Assembly (NCBI GenBank): GCA_947165795.1
Contig: CAMVBP010000115.1
Span: 1 to 6,519, forward strand
Source: an uncultured Treponema sp.
GTDB lineage: Bacteria > Spirochaetota > Spirochaetia > Treponematales > Treponemataceae
Direction: 5' to 3'
DNA: 6,519 nucleotides
Of the stretch, positions 5,768 to 6,519 are shown one piece after another. The notes below the pieces were generated by a model that was not told where the DNA came from, ran no database searches, and was given only the letters and a program-made list of their open reading frames with translations. Positions within the stretch are counted from its first letter, which is position 1; each line of letters begins with the position of its first letter. A program made the translations under genes and the position numbers.

Positions 5768-6235
5768 TTAAAATGGAATATCTTCAGGGAAATCGTTTCC
5801 TGTATCTCCGAATGAATCATTAAATCCGCCTGAAGGCTGACTCTGATTTACCGGATGGAAAGATGTCTGTGCTGAACCTGATGAAGGACCTTCGTTTCTT
5901 CCACCAAGCAGCTGAACTGAATCAGCAACGATAGAAATGCGGCTCTGTTTCTGTCCGTCTTTTTCCCATCTGTCCTGCTTCAAATGACCTTCAACACAAA
6001 TCTGTTTTCCCTTAGTAAGATAAGGCTTAAGGTTTTCTGCGGTTTTTCCCCAGATTGTAACGTTGAAAAAGTTTACTTCTTCAACCCACTGGTCACCGTT
6101 TTTTTTACTTCTGTTGACTGCGATGCTCACATTTGCTCTTGCCTGTCCGTTTCCAACATATCCGAAACTTCTTTCATCAGTACCAAGATCCTGTGTGAGA
6201 CGACCAATAAGAACTACGTGATTTAAATCCGTCAT
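5768..6235 (-). CDS. ssb: Single-stranded DNA-binding protein
   Basis: SSB coats single-stranded DNA during replication, recombination and repair, and recruits partner enzymes through its C-terminal tip. This protein has 155 residues. The OB fold (about 1-112) starts NHVVLIGRLTQD and includes EEVNFFNVTIWGKTAENLKP (52-71), GKQICVEGHL (76-85) and DSVQLLGG (105-112). A Gly/Ser/Gln/Asn-rich linker follows, and the tail ends FPEDIPF, which matches the DDDIPF-type partner-binding tip. The ATG is twelve bases after the rpsF stop. The only ribosome-site-like sequence is GGGG in CGGGGC (about 6241-6246), weaker than elsewhere in the operon, so translational coupling to rpsF is likely. Its place between rpsF and rpsR is the conserved bacterial arrangement. 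Confidence 0.97.
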   Translation of the reverse strand: MTDLNHVVLIGRLTQDLGTDERSFGYVGNGQARANVSIAVNRSKKNGDQWVEEVNFFNVTIWGKTAENLKPYLTKGKQICVEGHLKQDRWEKDGQKQSRISIVADSVQLLGGRNEGPSSGSAQTSFHPVNQSQPSGGFNDSFGDTGNDFPEDIPF

Positions 6236-6247
6236 AAAAAGCCCCGA

Positions 6248-6519
6248 TTATGCCTTTTCATCAAGTTTTACAAACTGATATTTAAGCAAGTTCATGTTGA
6301 TTTTGAATTCTTTCTGAATTTCTACGATCTTAGAAGGATTCATTTTGAGAGTGTAAAGAACAAATCTTCCTCTCTTTGCTTTTTTGATTTCGTAGGTAAG
6401 ATCTCGGTCGCCGAACTGTTTTTCTTCAGTTACTTCTGCGCCGAACTTTGAAAGAGTTCCTTTTACGTCTTCAGAACCCTTTTTTGACTTTGCATCATCA
6501 AGCGGATAAATAGTCATAA
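6248..6519 (-). CDS. rpsF: Small ribosomal subunit protein bS6, 5' end outside window
   Basis: bS6 pairs with bS18 on the 16S rRNA platform. The visible 90 codons include FGAEVTEEKQFGDRDLTYEIKK (about 25-46 from the ATG at 6517), the GRFVLYTLKMNP strand and a C-terminal LLKYQFVKLDE strand, which together identify the family. The ATG at 6517 is probably internal. bS6 normally begins with a short first strand (M-R-K-Y-E-L type), and MTIYPLDD fits the continuation of that strand. The partial upstream codon ends in TT, which allows Leu. About six residues should therefore lie beyond the right edge. It is the first gene visible in the rpsF-ssb-rpsR-rplI operon; its promoter and any S6/S18 autoregulatory leader lie outside the window. 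Confidence 0.93.
   Translation of the reverse strand, partial: MTIYPLDDAKSKKGSEDVKGTLSKFGAEVTEEKQFGDRDLTYEIKKAKRGRFVLYTLKMNPSKIVEIQKEFKINMNLLKYQFVKLDEKA

Noticed and set aside
5503..5815. Several Cys/Leu/Phe-rich + strand frames opposite rpsR and ssb.
   Set aside because: They are shadows of two well-identified ribosomal-operon genes on the other strand.
6515..6517. ATG at 6517 as the start of rpsF.
   Set aside because: The bS6 family's first strand normally begins several residues earlier, and the frame remains open to the window edge.

Overview
The window looks like chromosomal DNA of a spirochaete, most likely an AT-rich Treponema of the gut or rumen type. The main evidence is the protein at 1558-3195. 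Its N-terminal domain reads as the P83/100 antigen family, known from Borrelia and Treponema. The ribosomal protein S6 fragment at the right edge also fits the treponemal form as I remember it. No database search was possible, so genus is an inference.

Layout: the left half (1-3195) is on the + strand and holds two envelope-type genes. The first is the 3' part of a beta-propeller protein with PQQ/WD-like blades and an alpha-helical tail; it begins before the window. The second is a complete P83/100-family protein with a signal peptide, an N-terminal family domain, a long alanine/glutamine/lysine heptad coiled coil, and a C-terminal region of about four blade-like repeats. A good extended -10 promoter lies between the two genes, so the P83/100 gene can be transcribed alone.

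The right half is on the - strand and is core replication and translation machinery, transcribed right to left: rpsF (cut by the window's right edge), ssb, rpsR, rplI, an intrinsic terminator, then dnaB with its own likely promoter. rpsF-ssb-rpsR-rplI is the classic bacterial S6-SSB-S18-L9 operon, and a nearby dnaB is common. The two halves converge at 3196-3334. That 139-bp gap contains a duplicated 46/47-bp hairpin element and a perfect 16-bp inverted repeat that should terminate transcription from both sides.

There is no mobile element, CRISPR array, tRNA, rRNA or defence system here, and no gene-free stretch longer than 300 bases. The features most worth a second look are the coiled-coil geometry and propeller-like end of the P83/100 protein beside a propeller gene, the repeat element between the convergent genes, the structured rpsR-rplI gap with a seven-codon reading frame, and lineage-type changes in bS18, bL9 and DnaB.
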